Shown here piece after piece: positions 52,562 to 62,450 of a DNA stretch of 64,000 nt. Each line of letters opens with the position of its first letter. Positions within the stretch are counted from its first letter, which is position 1. The stretch is from assembly GCF_004103715.1 (NCBI RefSeq), contig NZ_CP035282.1, forward strand, positions 1,912,673 through 1,976,672, given 5' to 3'. The notes below the pieces were generated by a model. It ran no database searches. It was not told the DNA's origin and saw only the letters and a list, made by a program, of their open reading frames with translations. The stretch comes from Acidilutibacter cellobiosedens. GTDB taxonomy: Bacteria > Bacillota > Clostridia > Tissierellales > Acidilutibacteraceae. The translations under genes were made by a program, and so were the position numbers.

Positions 52562-54389
52562 TCAAAATAAACGTTATAATAAACGTCCCAGAAATATGAT
52601 GAGCAGTGAAAAAGCTAATGATTTCAAAGGTACTTTGAAAACTTTGATTTCTTACTTATCAGTATACAAAGTCAGAATTGCCTTTGTCATTGTATTTGCA
52701 ATAGGAAGCACTGTATTTTCCATTGTCGGTCCTAAAATTTTAGGTAATGCCACCACGGAAATCTTTAATGGACTTGTAAGTAAAATTTCAGGAGGCAAAG
52801 GAATCGATTTTAATAAAATCGGACAGATTTTAACGATGCTTATAGGATTATATATAGTTAGTGCACTTTTTTCCTATGTCCAGAGCTTTATCATGACAGA
52901 CATCTCTCAAAAATTCACTTATAATCTCCGTAAAAGTTTATCGGAAAAGATTGATAAGATGCCCGTAGGTTATTTTGAGACTCAAACCCATGGTGAAGTT
53001 TTATCTAGGATTACAAACGATGTTGATACTTTGAGCCAAAGTTTAAATCAAAGTTTAATTCAGATTATCACATCCTTTTGTTCAATTATCGGATCATTAG
53101 TAATGATGTTGTCTATCAGTTGGCAAATGACTTTAGTCGCTGTTCTGATCCTGCCATTTTCAATGGCTATTATAAGTTTCGTCATTAAAAGATCCCAGGG
53201 ATATTTTAAACAGCAGCAAAGTCATTTAGGCCATGTAAACGGTCAAGTAGAAGAAGTCTACGGAGGGCAAAATATCGTCAAAGTATTTAACGGAGAAGAT
53301 GAAGCTATCAATAGCTTTTCAAAAGAAAACGAACAGTTGTATCAATCAGCATGGAAATCCCAATTTTTCTCCGGAATAATGCAGCCAATCATGTCTTTTG
53401 TAGGTAATATCGGATATGTGGGAGTATCAATTCTTGGAGGATATTTAGCAATTAAGGGAACTATTACAGTAGGTAATATCCAATCCTTTATTCAATATAC
53501 CAGAAGTTTCACAATGCCTATCGGACAAATTGCTCAGGTATCAAATATGTTACAATCGGCAGTTGCCTCTGCAGAAAGAATATTTGAATTTTTATCCGAA
53601 AAAGAAGAGGTACAGACAGTTCCTAATCCTGTATCAATTAACGGGCTGAAAGGAAATGTGGAATTTAAAAACGTCAACTTCGGATATACACCGGATCGTA
53701 CTATTATCAACAACTTCAATGCTAATATAAAAGACGGGCAGACTATTGCAATTGTTGGTCCTACAGGCGCCGGAAAAACTACAATAGTGAAACTCCTTAT
53801 GCGGTTTTATGATGTGAACAATGGGGCTATTTTAGTAGACGGCCATAATATAAAGGACTTTAACAGAAGGGATCTTCGTAAAATGTTTGGCATGGTATTA
53901 CAGGATACCTGGTTGTTTAACGGCACAATAATGGATAATATCCGTTACGGAAGATTAGATGCTACCGACGAAGAAGTAATTGCTGCCGCTAAAGCTGCCT
54001 ATGTCCATCATTTTATACAAACCTTGCCAGAAGGTTATAATATGGTGCTTAACGAGGAATCAACCAATATTTCTCAAGGTCAGAAACAATTGTTAACTAT
54101 AGCTCGTGCTATCCTGGCAAACCCTGAAATTTTAATCTTGGATGAGGCAACCAGTTCGGTAGATACTCGTACAGAACTGAGGATTCAAAAAGCAATGCAA
54201 AATCTCATGAAGGGCAGGACTACATTTGCTATTGCCCATAGACTGTCAACGATTAGGGACGCGGATTTGATTTTGGTAATGAATAACGGTGATATTGTGG
54301 AACAAGGTACTCATGAACAGCTATTAAAGGCCAACGGATTCTACACCAGCATTTATAATTCTCAATTTGAAAGTGCTGAGGTTATTTAA
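52554..54389 (+). CDS. heterodimeric ABC exporter subunit (BmrD-like)
   Basis: A 611-residue half-transporter with six membrane segments and a C-terminal NBD. Walker A is GPTGAGKTT and Walker B with the catalytic Glu is ILILDEATSSVD, but the signature is altered to ISQGQ. With the preceding subunit it would give one active and one degenerate ATP site. The ATG at 52554 follows AAAGGAGG and overlaps the preceding stop. The N-terminal tail is short and basic. Confidence 0.93.
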   Translation: MSNQNKRYNKRPRNMMSSEKANDFKGTLKTLISYLSVYKVRIAFVIVFAIGSTVFSIVGPKILGNATTEIFNGLVSKISGGKGIDFNKIGQILTMLIGLYIVSALFSYVQSFIMTDISQKFTYNLRKSLSEKIDKMPVGYFETQTHGEVLSRITNDVDTLSQSLNQSLIQIITSFCSIIGSLVMMLSISWQMTLVAVLILPFSMAIISFVIKRSQGYFKQQQSHLGHVNGQVEEVYGGQNIVKVFNGEDEAINSFSKENEQLYQSAWKSQFFSGIMQPIMSFVGNIGYVGVSILGGYLAIKGTITVGNIQSFIQYTRSFTMPIGQIAQVSNMLQSAVASAERIFEFLSEKEEVQTVPNPVSINGLKGNVEFKNVNFGYTPDRTIINNFNANIKDGQTIAIVGPTGAGKTTIVKLLMRFYDVNNGAILVDGHNIKDFNRRDLRKMFGMVLQDTWLFNGTIMDNIRYGRLDATDEEVIAAAKAAYVHHFIQTLPEGYNMVLNEESTNISQGQKQLLTIARAILANPEILILDEATSSVDTRTELRIQKAMQNLMKGRTTFAIAHRLSTIRDADLILVMNNGDIVEQGTHEQLLKANGFYTSIYNSQFESAEVI

Positions 54390-54483
54390 CGATTGATAAA
54401 TTAATGAAAGTATTCTGCTATAGTAATAGCTGTATCATTTTAAAAAACATTTTTGCTTATACAATTATATAAGGGGGATAATA

Positions 54484-54726
54484 TATGAGACCGAAACTTA
54501 TGGAAGATTGTCCGAAGAATATAAAGCTGACGGAGTTGTAGACCTAACATGGCAGGCCTGTCATACTTACAATATTGAGTCCTTTACTGTTAAAAATTTT
54601 GTTAAAGAAAAACTGAACCTTCCTTTTATACAAATTGAAACCGATTATTCCGATTCGGATATTGAACAATTAAGAGTAAGGATAGAGGCTTTTTTAGAAA
54701 CCATAGGAAAAACTGCCTATAACTAA
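54484..54726 (+). pseudogene. C-terminal remnant of a 2-hydroxyacyl-CoA dehydratase subunit
   Basis: The frame from about 54484 reads ETETYGRLSEEYKADGVVDL, then WQACHTYNIESF and FIQIETDYSDSD, ending with RVRIEAFLETI. This is the last ~80 residues of the HgdB/BadD-like family, which is normally over 350 residues long. No homologous upstream part is present and the first ATG (54485) is in another frame, ending after 18 codons. It is most likely debris, although translation of a 72-residue piece from a TTG at 54508 is possible. Confidence 0.8.
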
Positions 54727-54735
54727 TAGATAATG

Positions 54736-54776
54736 AAAATATGATATGAAATACAATGTATTTCATATCATATTTT
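54736..54776. terminator. bidirectional terminator
   Basis: A perfect 19-bp stem (54736-54754 with 54758-54776, loop AAT) lies between the remnant gene and the convergent epimerase gene and ends in TTTT on both strands. Confidence 0.8.
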
Positions 54777-54805
54777 GTTATAACCCAAAAGTTTTTTCTG
54801 CTAAA

Positions 54806-55897
54806 TCAGTCTAAATACTTTAACCCATTTATTTTTTTAATTCCAAGACCAGGTTCATCATTTAAGGTAATCTTGGATTCTTCAAAAGTTGACCCACCTT
54901 CTATGGTATCTTCACTGCAAAGGAAAGGACCGTCTAAATCTATTTTTGTAATAACACTTTTGGCTGCTGCCAGATGTACTGCGGCATTTACACTTACCTT
55001 TGATTCCAGCATACATCCAATCATACATTCCGTTCCGTATATTTCCGCAATAGAGCAAATTTTAAGTGCATCATGAAGTCCCCCTGTTTTCATAAGTTTA
55101 ATGTTTATAAGATCTGCCGCTCCCTGTTGAAGTATATATAAAGCATCTTTCGGGGAAAATACGCTTTCATCTGCCAAAACAGGTATAGAAACATTATCCC
55201 TTACAAATTTTAACCCCTCTACATCATGAGCCTCTACAGGTTGTTCCACAAATTCAATTTCCAGACCTTCATCTTCCATTTTTCTTAAAACCCTTACGGC
55301 TTCTTTTGGTTTCCAACCTTGGTTAGCATCTATTCTAAGTTTTATATCATAGCCTACTGCCTTTCTTATAGTTTTCATTCTCTCTATATCAATCAGAGGA
55401 TCCTTCCCTACCTTTATTTTTAAAGTTTTAAATCCTCTTTTAATAGCGTCCAAGCTGTCTTTGGCCATTTCTTCCGGTTCATTCACACTTATAGTTATAT
55501 CCGTAGTTATTTCTTTTCTATGCCCTCCTAATAATTTATAGAGAGGAGCATTATACAATTGACCGTACAAATCATATAACGCTATATCTACGGCTGCCTT
55601 GGCGCTTGTATTTTTTACTATAGATCGATCAATTTTCTTCATTATCCCTTCAATGTTTTCTATATCCATTCCCATTATTGATTTTGAAATATAATCATTT
55701 ATAGCTCCTACTATGGAACCTTTAGTATCTCCGGTTATAACTGCCGTAGGAGGAGCTTCTCCGTACCCTATATTGCCTGTATCCGTATGAACCTCTACAA
55801 TTATATCTTCTATACTGGTTACAGTTCTTAACGCAGTCTTAAAAGGCACTTTAAGAGGAACTGAAATTTCTGCCACCCTAATATTTGTAATTTTCAT
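54806..55897 (-). CDS. dipeptide epimerase (enolase superfamily)
   Basis: A 363-residue member of the muconate-lactonising subgroup. The catalytic lysines are Lys162 in KIK (160-162) and Lys267 in INIKLMK; metal ligands are Asp190, Glu218 and Asp243. The DLD segment (320-322) near the end is where dipeptide epimerases bind the substrate amino group, so L-Ala-D/L-Glu epimerisation in murein peptide recycling is likely. Other dipeptides cannot be excluded. The ATG at 55897 follows GGGGG at 8 nt. Confidence 0.88.
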   Translation of the reverse strand: MKITNIRVAEISVPLKVPFKTALRTVTSIEDIIVEVHTDTGNIGYGEAPPTAVITGDTKGSIVGAINDYISKSIMGMDIENIEGIMKKIDRSIVKNTSAKAAVDIALYDLYGQLYNAPLYKLLGGHRKEITTDITISVNEPEEMAKDSLDAIKRGFKTLKIKVGKDPLIDIERMKTIRKAVGYDIKLRIDANQGWKPKEAVRVLRKMEDEGLEIEFVEQPVEAHDVEGLKFVRDNVSIPVLADESVFSPKDALYILQQGAADLINIKLMKTGGLHDALKICSIAEIYGTECMIGCMLESKVSVNAAVHLAAAKSVITKIDLDGPFLCSEDTIEGGSTFEESKITLNDEPGLGIKKINGLKYLD

Positions 55898-55943
55898 ATT
55901 CATTACCCCCATAATATTAAATTTATAACCCTGATAATTATAC

Positions 55944-55987
55944 AAAAAACCAGCGAAAAACAAATCTTTTCGTTTTTCGCTGGTTTT
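55944..55987 (-). terminator. terminator after the DUF3870 gene
   Basis: Stem AAAACCAGCGAAAAAC (55946-55961) with its complement at 55972-55987 is followed by six T on the minus strand. It lies between DUF3870 and the epimerase gene. Confidence 0.85.
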
Positions 55988-56048
55988 CATTTACTCCGAT
56001 ATAGTTGTGCTATATCACATAAACAAAGCAGCTTTTCCTTTTAATATT

Positions 56049-56375
56049 TTACTTATAATATTTTTGTTTTACTTCCTGGTATTTTTTTAACGCATCCTTA
56101 TAGGAAACCAAAATTGCTTTCTGGGATGTGCCATGATAGCGTTTTTTCAATTCCTGTTCTATATCGTCATCGTATTCATTTAATCTTTTTCCAATAAAAA
56201 TTCCCCTTATAAAATTTTCAGTGATACTAAGAGTATGGGTACATCCTACATCTACTATCTCATCAGTTTCTACGTTCACTTCATAGGCCATATAAAATGA
56301 ATGATATATTACACTAATGGCATTATCCATATTTGTCCTGGATTCACCTATAATATAAACCGTATTATCAGACAT
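56049..56375 (-). CDS. DUF3870 domain protein
   Basis: A 108-residue protein with TVYIIGESRTNMDNAIS, VDVGCTHTLSITENFIRGIFIG and RYHGTSQKAILVSYKDALKKY, matching DUF3870. Small proteins of this type occur near amino-acid and hydantoin metabolism in Clostridia, but no activity is known. Its upstream region was duplicated by the neighbouring insertion sequence. Confidence 0.85.
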   Translation of the reverse strand: MSDNTVYIIGESRTNMDNAISVIYHSFYMAYEVNVETDEIVDVGCTHTLSITENFIRGIFIGKRLNEYDDDIEQELKKRYHGTSQKAILVSYKDALKKYQEVKQKYYK

Positions 56376-56399
56376 AACATCACCTTACATAATCGTCTT

Positions 56400-56470
56400 A
56401 TATACTATAATCATCTACACCATATATAATATAATAACTTAAAGATTTTTTCAACAATTTTTCATAACAC
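56400..56470 (+). repeat. 71-bp target duplication, left copy
   Basis: Exact match to 58426-58496, on the other side of the IS1634-family element. Confidence 0.95.
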
Positions 56471-58425
56471 GGGTCTTTGACAGTTGAAGAATAAAAAAAT
56501 CGCTAAAGTCATTGAAATGGCTTTATTTTTTTGTCAAATTTAAAATATTTATATTGCGGAATAGACCGGAATGTGTTATAATATTCTTATATATAGGAGG
56601 TGTCGTCCATGAGGTTATCAATCTCTAAATCTAAAAATGCTACTTCACTTTATGTTAAAAAAGATGTTGTGGTCAATGGTAAAAGGACTACTAAAATAGT
56701 TGAAAAATTAGGTACTGTTGCCGAATTGGAAAAAAAGTTGGGCGGCGAAGATCCTGTTGAATGGGCAAAAAAATATATTGCTCAGATGAATCTCCTTGAA
56801 AAAGAAGGCAAAGAAACTGATGTTATTGCTAAGTACTCTCCATCAAGATTATTGAAAAAAGATGTTCAATTTAGTTTCAATGGTGGCTACCTATTCCTCC
56901 AAAAAATTTATCATGATTTAGGGATACATAATATCTGCAGCGAAATTAAAAAAAAATATAAATTCAATTTTAATTTAGATTCCATTCTTTCAAGGTTAAT
57001 TTATGGCAGAATACTTTTCCCCGGTTCTAAACTGTCGACCTATGAACTTTCTTCTGAATTAATTGAGCCACCGGATTTTCAACTCCAGCATATATACAGG
57101 GCACTTGAAATTATTGCAAAGGAATCAGATTTTATTCAATCATCTTTGTATCAAAACAGCTTAAAGGGTTCTAAACGAAATACCGGGATTCTTTATTACG
57201 ACTGCACTAATTACTTTTTCGAAATTGAACAATCAGAAGGATTAAAACAATATGGCTTTGGAAAAGATCACAAACCAAATCCCATTGTACAGATGGGACT
57301 GTTTATGGATGGTGACGGCATTCCTCTTGCTTTCTCAATCAGCAAAGGAAATACAAATGAACAGCTTACCTTAAAGCCTTTGGAAAAAAAGATTTTGTCA
57401 GACTTCAATGTTTCAAGATTTGTGGTATGTACTGATGCAGGGCTTGCGTCTAATGCTAACAGGAAATTCAACGATAAAAACGATCGTGCTTTTATTACAA
57501 CTCAATCGATCAAAAAATTGAAAAACTATCTTAAAGACTGGGCTCTTGATCCGAAAGGATGGCATCTTTCAGGAGATGATGGGCTCTACGATATCATGGA
57601 GCTTGATGAAAAAAATGATATTGAAAAAATATTTTATAAAGAACGCTGGATAAAAGAAGATGGATTAGAGCAAAGATTGGTTGTTACATATTCAATAAAA
57701 TACAGAAATTATCATAGAAAGATACGCAGCTCGCAGATTGAACGTGCTATGAAATTGATAAATACAAATCCAAAAGCAAAATTAAAGAAGGCAAATCAAA
57801 ATGACTATAAAAGATTCATAGAAAAAAAACATTACACTTCTGATGGGAAACAAGCAAAAAAAGAGATTTACAGCATAGATACGGATCTTATATCAAAAGA
57901 AGAAACATATGACGGTTTCTATGGTGTATGTACAAATCTTGAAGATGATGTTGATATAATCGTCAAAGTAAACAGAAAGCGCTGGGAAATTGAAGAATCA
58001 TTCAGGATTATGAAAAGTGAATTTAAAGCAAGGCCTGTACACCTAAGCCGTGATGACAGAATTGAGGCGCATTTTATGACCTGTTTTATGGCTTTATTGA
58101 TCTATAGGATATTGGAGAAAAAATTAGAAGAGAAGTTTACATGTAGTACTATTATCAACAGCTTACGTAAAATGAATTTTAAATTAGAAGAGGGAGAAGG
58201 ATATATTCCCATATACACCAGAACAGATTTTACTGATGCCTTGCATGAGGTATTCGGATTTCGTACTGACTATGAAATCGTAACATTAAAACAAATGAAA
58301 AAAATTTTTAAGCTGACAAAAAATCGATAAACATTCCGCACTTTTATATTAATCTATAAAAGCTTGTATCCTATTGTTTTCAATAGCCTACAAGCTTTTT
58401 CTTTTCTCCAACTGTCAAACTTGGG
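56471..58425 (+). mobile_element. IS1634-family insertion sequence
   Basis: A 1955-bp element. The ends carry TTTGACAGTTG as an inverted repeat (56471-56486; complement at 58409-58425) and it is flanked by a 71-bp direct repeat. It has terminator-like hairpins inside both ends (about 56506-56547 and 58358-58400), which would insulate it. The family is known for long and variable target duplications. Confidence 0.92.
56609..58330 (+). CDS. IS1634 family transposase (DDE)
   Basis: A 573-residue transposase. Recognisable are the N-terminal RLSISKSKNATSLYVKKDV, YYDCTNYFFE with the first Asp, FVVCTDAGLAS with the second, and RKRWEIEESFRIMKSEFKARP with the Glu and the YREK-like region. The frame is intact, suggesting a recent, possibly active copy. 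The ATG at 56609 follows AGGAGGTG. Confidence 0.95.
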   Translation: MRLSISKSKNATSLYVKKDVVVNGKRTTKIVEKLGTVAELEKKLGGEDPVEWAKKYIAQMNLLEKEGKETDVIAKYSPSRLLKKDVQFSFNGGYLFLQKIYHDLGIHNICSEIKKKYKFNFNLDSILSRLIYGRILFPGSKLSTYELSSELIEPPDFQLQHIYRALEIIAKESDFIQSSLYQNSLKGSKRNTGILYYDCTNYFFEIEQSEGLKQYGFGKDHKPNPIVQMGLFMDGDGIPLAFSISKGNTNEQLTLKPLEKKILSDFNVSRFVVCTDAGLASNANRKFNDKNDRAFITTQSIKKLKNYLKDWALDPKGWHLSGDDGLYDIMELDEKNDIEKIFYKERWIKEDGLEQRLVVTYSIKYRNYHRKIRSSQIERAMKLINTNPKAKLKKANQNDYKRFIEKKHYTSDGKQAKKEIYSIDTDLISKEETYDGFYGVCTNLEDDVDIIVKVNRKRWEIEESFRIMKSEFKARPVHLSRDDRIEAHFMTCFMALLIYRILEKKLEEKFTCSTIINSLRKMNFKLEEGEGYIPIYTRTDFTDALHEVFGFRTDYEIVTLKQMKKIFKLTKNR

Positions 58426-58496
58426 ATATACTATAATCATCTACACCATATATAATATAATAACTTAAAGATTTTTTCAACAATTTTTCATAACAC
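58426..58496 (+). repeat. 71-bp target duplication, right copy
   Basis: Identical to 56400-56470. Bases 58497-58544 carry a weak GGGGGAAAT hairpin that may terminate the ABC operon on the minus strand. Confidence 0.95.
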
Positions 58497-58544
58497 AAAT
58501 CAAAAGGAGGAAAATAGATTTCCCCCTACATGATTCAAAAATTT

Positions 58545-59669
58545 TTATTTAACATTATTCTTGCCGCCGGTATCCAATCTTAGCATGCGTCGATCCATAT
58601 CTTTATCCTTTTGGCGTTTCCATGAATGGAGTATCAATGCTGTGGTAACAACGCCGTAAGATATAAACATTCGGAAGTACTCTCCTATCATTGCCTGACC
58701 GGTAATATACTTACCTGCCATCGGCATAACAATAAACATCAAATGAAACAAAATCGTACCAATAATAGCATTTGGAATAGTAGCTCTGGCAACAGTCGCG
58801 CCTCCTACTAAAAGAGAAGCTGCCGCAAAAAGAGCTGCCTGATCCGCTCCATTATATGTGTTTAAAGTCCCAATGTTCTGAAGATAAATAATTTGTCCGT
58901 AACAAGCAAGAACCGTTGAAATTACTATTGATTGAATACGCGTTTTTTCTACATTGATGCCGGCAGAATCAGAAACATTCATTTCCAATCCTACTGCTCT
59001 CATATCATGACCAAGCTTCGTTTTTCTAAACCAGAAGGTAAAGAGACAAAGCAAGCCGATAATCATAAAAGTCCCGAGAGGTATATTCACGCCTTCACTT
59101 GCACTTCCTATGCGTATCATCCACAAATTATCAAAACCCTTAGCCGTAGCTAAATTTAAAGCATTACGCACGCCATATCCTCTTGAGAGCAGCATGCCGG
59201 GATTTTTGAAATTGATTAAAGAGCCGCATACATACAAAAGGAAGAACTGATAAATCCCCGAAATAAAAAGTCCCAACATCATGGAAGTAATCATTTCTCT
59301 TCCTTTAGCCCTATTTAATACTACTCCTCCAAAATACCCAAGAACAATGGCTATGGGCGTCGAAACAAGAGCCGCCAACATAAGGCCCCAAGCACCTCCT
59401 ACACCCCAGTCATTTATAAATATCAGTCCAATCTGTCCTGCCATAGCTCCTAAAGTCATTCCAAAATTTATACCCATCCCTGCCATTATAGGAAGGAGCA
59501 ACGATAAAACTAAGAAGGAATTCCTCACTAATCGTGTTACAATCTGGTCTGCCAAATAAATTCCGGAAAACTGCGAAAGCGGAATTGCTATTATACTGAT
59601 GACCAAAAACAGTACCGGAACAGCGCTGCCGGTAAGCAGTCGGCCCATTTTTCTTTTATCATAGTTCAT
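58545..59669 (-). CDS. ABC transporter permease 2 (RbsC/BPD_transp_2 type)
   Basis: A 374-residue permease with about ten membrane segments, of the branched-chain/simple-sugar family. It has MAGMGINFGMTLGAMAGQIGLI and a C-terminal GATVARATIPNAIIGTILFH segment. It pairs with the preceding permease to form the channel. The ATG follows GGAGG; the two permease genes are 3 nt apart. Confidence 0.9.
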   Translation of the reverse strand: MNYDKRKMGRLLTGSAVPVLFLVISIIAIPLSQFSGIYLADQIVTRLVRNSFLVLSLLLPIMAGMGINFGMTLGAMAGQIGLIFINDWGVGGAWGLMLAALVSTPIAIVLGYFGGVVLNRAKGREMITSMMLGLFISGIYQFFLLYVCGSLINFKNPGMLLSRGYGVRNALNLATAKGFDNLWMIRIGSASEGVNIPLGTFMIIGLLCLFTFWFRKTKLGHDMRAVGLEMNVSDSAGINVEKTRIQSIVISTVLACYGQIIYLQNIGTLNTYNGADQAALFAAASLLVGGATVARATIPNAIIGTILFHLMFIVMPMAGKYITGQAMIGEYFRMFISYGVVTTALILHSWKRQKDKDMDRRMLRLDTGGKNNVK

Positions 59670-59672
59670 AAT

Positions 59673-60710
59673 TTACCTCCTCCCCTTTCGAGTCAACGCA
59701 TATACTATCATTCCATTAGAAACTATTATCCTGATAATTTCGGATATATCAATGTTAATGGCACTGTTGATTACTGACGGAGTCATTGTTAAAATACCTT
59801 GAAACAGAAGTGTTCCGATAATCACGTTACCAATTGACGCCTTATTAACAGAAGCTCCCCCCAGGAGAACTGCAGCAACTGACGGAAATGAAAAAGCCAG
59901 CGGAGAATTATACATTTGTATAAATCCAAAACTCTGTTCATAGACAATCATTCCAACAGCCGCTATCATAGTTGAAAGCATAACAGATATAATACGCATT
60001 TTATCAATACTTATCCCGGAGGCCCTTGCATAATCCGGATTAGACCCGACTGCAGTGATGGCAGTACCGGTCTTAGTTTTGAAAAATCCCCATACGATTA
60101 AAGACATAACAGCAAAAATTAAAATCATACCTGTAGGTATAGTTAAATAATTTGAAATATCAATTTTCAAAAAATTGCTAATCTGATGAAACCAGTAGTT
60201 CTCAACACTAATTGTTACACGAAGACCTTCCCCCTTAAATCCTTGAACACTCGCGGGATTTCTGAAGGGAAGAACCAGCCACATCATATTCATAAAAAAT
60301 ACGAAAGAAAATCCTACATAAGTGGCTATAATCATCTCATCACCTTTAACACGGTTTAAAAGCAATCCATAAAAAAATCCGAAAACAGCCGCAATAGCTA
60401 TTCCTATAAGAAAGGCCATTAATATTCCTGCAAAACCTGCGAGATTAAGTTCAAGGCTGACTACAGCTCCAATCATTCCGGCTATTAATCCCACGGGAAT
60501 ACCAAAATTCAGTCCACACCCTGATTGAATCATAGGAACCATAGACAAAACCATAATTGCATTCATACCAAAACGCGTAATAACATCATTGAAAGAAGTA
60601 TCAACCCTTACTCCAAAAAATGGAGCGATAACAAACAAAGACAGTAAAAAAAGTGCAATAATAATGCGGGGCCATCCAAATTTTTTTACGAATTCCTTTA
60701 TCGCAACCAT
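59673..60710 (-). CDS. ABC transporter permease 1 (RbsC/BPD_transp_2 type)
   Basis: A 345-residue permease with about ten membrane segments (MIQSGCGLNFGIPVGLIAGMIGAVV; LLGGASVNKASIGNVIIGTL). It is similar to permease 2, as in heteromeric importers for nucleosides or sugars. Its start overlaps the ATPase stop by 13 nt. Confidence 0.9.
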   Translation of the reverse strand: MVAIKEFVKKFGWPRIIIALFLLSLFVIAPFFGVRVDTSFNDVITRFGMNAIMVLSMVPMIQSGCGLNFGIPVGLIAGMIGAVVSLELNLAGFAGILMAFLIGIAIAAVFGFFYGLLLNRVKGDEMIIATYVGFSFVFFMNMMWLVLPFRNPASVQGFKGEGLRVTISVENYWFHQISNFLKIDISNYLTIPTGMILIFAVMSLIVWGFFKTKTGTAITAVGSNPDYARASGISIDKMRIISVMLSTMIAAVGMIVYEQSFGFIQMYNSPLAFSFPSVAAVLLGGASVNKASIGNVIIGTLLFQGILTMTPSVINSAINIDISEIIRIIVSNGMIVYALTRKGRR

Positions 60711-62326
60711 ACTTTTTCACCTTCTTCATTAATCTGACATTCTCCGGACATTAAGAGTCCAAAATCAGTTGCATCAGCATCAGGCGGCAAAATTCCAAAT
60801 ACTTTTCCTTCACAAACGACAACAACCCTATCGCTTATAGAGCGAAGCTCTTCTAATTCAGAAGAAACTATAACTATAGTCGTTCCATTTTCTTTATTAT
60901 ATTTTCTTAGGGCATCCAGAACCAATTCTTTTGCTCCAACATCAATACCGCGAGTAGGTTCGGATACAAACAATAATTTGGGATTCATAGCAAAAGCTTT
61001 GGCAAGGCAAACTTTTTGTTGGTTACCTCCTGAAAGATTTCGTGCTAACTGACGTTCGCCGGTACATTTAATTTCCAATGCTTTAATATAATCCTGTGCA
61101 CATTTTCTCATAGCCTTATCGTCTCTCCATTTAATAATTCCGCCTAAATAACTCTTAATAAACCTATTATGAACCTGCATTGCATTAAACCCGATATTCC
61201 AATCGATAGGCTCGTCCAAAAGCAAACCTACTCCTCGGCGATCTTCAGAAACAAAAGCTAAACCATTTTTAAGAACTTCAAATGTATTGTTCAGAGGGAT
61301 TGGTTTATTTTCAAAATAAATCTCTCCGCCGGCTTCGAAAAGTCCCATTATTCCGTTAGGAATTCCCAACTTTCCCTGCCCGGCCAGTCCTCCAATACCA
61401 AGAATTTCTCCTCTGTAAACCTTCAAGGATAAATCCTTTACTACTTCTCCAGGCATATCCACCCAAAGGTTCTTTGTTTCAAAGATAACATCTTCTTTAT
61501 TAATAGTATTAAAAGATTTAACAGCTTTATTTTCTTCTTTATCAACGTCTCTACCGACCATCCATTTGGCAATCTGATGCACGCTAACATCTTTCGTAGG
61601 CCTTTCCACCACCACCGCACCATCTCTTAATACAACAATACTATCACAAATGGATGTTATTTCACGAAGCCGGTGAGATATAAATATAATGGAAACACCC
61701 GAATCAGCCAATCTTCGCATAGATTTGAGAAGAATTTCAGCTTCCGATTCTGTTAAAACAGCAGTCGGTTCATCTAAAATAATAAGCTTAACTTTCTCTC
61801 TTCTGATTTCACGAGCTATTTCTATAAATTGCTTATAACCGACAGGTACCTCAGAAACTAAAGTATCTGTGCCCAATTGAACTCCCAACGTATCTATAAC
61901 ACTCGCTGCACTTTTTCGAATTTTGGGTAAATCTACGGTTTCAAGTCTCTTCCCCAAAATTTTGGAAATTACACTGCTTTTGGTTATTTCCATATTAAGC
62001 AATACATTTTCTGCAACTGTAAACCCGGGAATCAAAGAAAATTCCTGATGTACCATACCTATTCCCGCATTCAGTGCTTCAACGGGATTATCAAATTCAA
62101 CTTTTTCTCCATTAAGATATATATTACCTTCATAGCCGCCGGTTTCAGCAATTACATTCATGCCAAAGAGTATATTCATTAAGGTAGATTTCCCGGCACC
62201 ATTTTCTCCAACAAGACCTAATATTTTTCCTTCTTCAAGGGTAAAGCTTACATCTTTCAATACTTGGTTTCCGTTAAAATCTTTTCCGACATTTTCTAAT
62301 CGAAGTAACTCATCTTTCATAGACAA
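60698..62326 (-). CDS. ABC transporter ATPase with two nucleotide-binding domains (RbsA/YufO-like)
   Basis: About 542 residues with tandem NBDs. The first has GENGAGKST, the VPVGYKQFIEIAREI signature region and LIILDEPTAVLTESE; the second has a degenerate Walker A (GLAGQGK), signature LSGGNQQKV and LLFVSEPTRGIDVGAKE. This layout is that of sugar and nucleoside (BMP-type) importers. The TTG at 62326 lies 6 nt after GAGGTG; an ATG six bases on is the alternative. Confidence 0.92.
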   Translation of the reverse strand: MSMKDELLRLENVGKDFNGNQVLKDVSFTLEEGKILGLVGENGAGKSTLMNILFGMNVIAETGGYEGNIYLNGEKVEFDNPVEALNAGIGMVHQEFSLIPGFTVAENVLLNMEITKSSVISKILGKRLETVDLPKIRKSAASVIDTLGVQLGTDTLVSEVPVGYKQFIEIAREIRREKVKLIILDEPTAVLTESEAEILLKSMRRLADSGVSIIFISHRLREITSICDSIVVLRDGAVVVERPTKDVSVHQIAKWMVGRDVDKEENKAVKSFNTINKEDVIFETKNLWVDMPGEVVKDLSLKVYRGEILGIGGLAGQGKLGIPNGIMGLFEAGGEIYFENKPIPLNNTFEVLKNGLAFVSEDRRGVGLLLDEPIDWNIGFNAMQVHNRFIKSYLGGIIKWRDDKAMRKCAQDYIKALEIKCTGERQLARNLSGGNQQKVCLAKAFAMNPKLLFVSEPTRGIDVGAKELVLDALRKYNKENGTTIVIVSSELEELRSISDRVVVVCEGKVFGILPPDADATDFGLLMSGECQINEEGEKVWLR

Positions 62327-62364
62327 TAGATTCACCTCATCTTTGAATATAAATAATATTATTT

Positions 62365-62445
62365 TATAACCCATAGGAAAGTTTTATAAATGAGTTTTAA
62401 AAAAGGCTTCCTTAGTTTATTAATGCTTCGATAGAAGCCTTTTTT
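62365..62445. repeat. hairpin-terminator repeat copy between binding-protein and ATPase genes
   Basis: It has AACCCATAGGAAAG, ATGAGTTTT and the terminator stem AAAAAAGGCTTC (62399-62410) with GAAGCCTTTTTT (62434-62445), resembling the tandem repeats at 34474-34765. T runs on both strands allow termination either way. Confidence 0.7.
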
Positions 62446-62450
62446 GTTAT

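Noticed and set aside
62365-62445. terminating riboswitch for the ABC ATPase
   Set aside because: The aptamer-like half precedes the terminator only on the plus strand, whereas the adjoining genes are on the minus strand.
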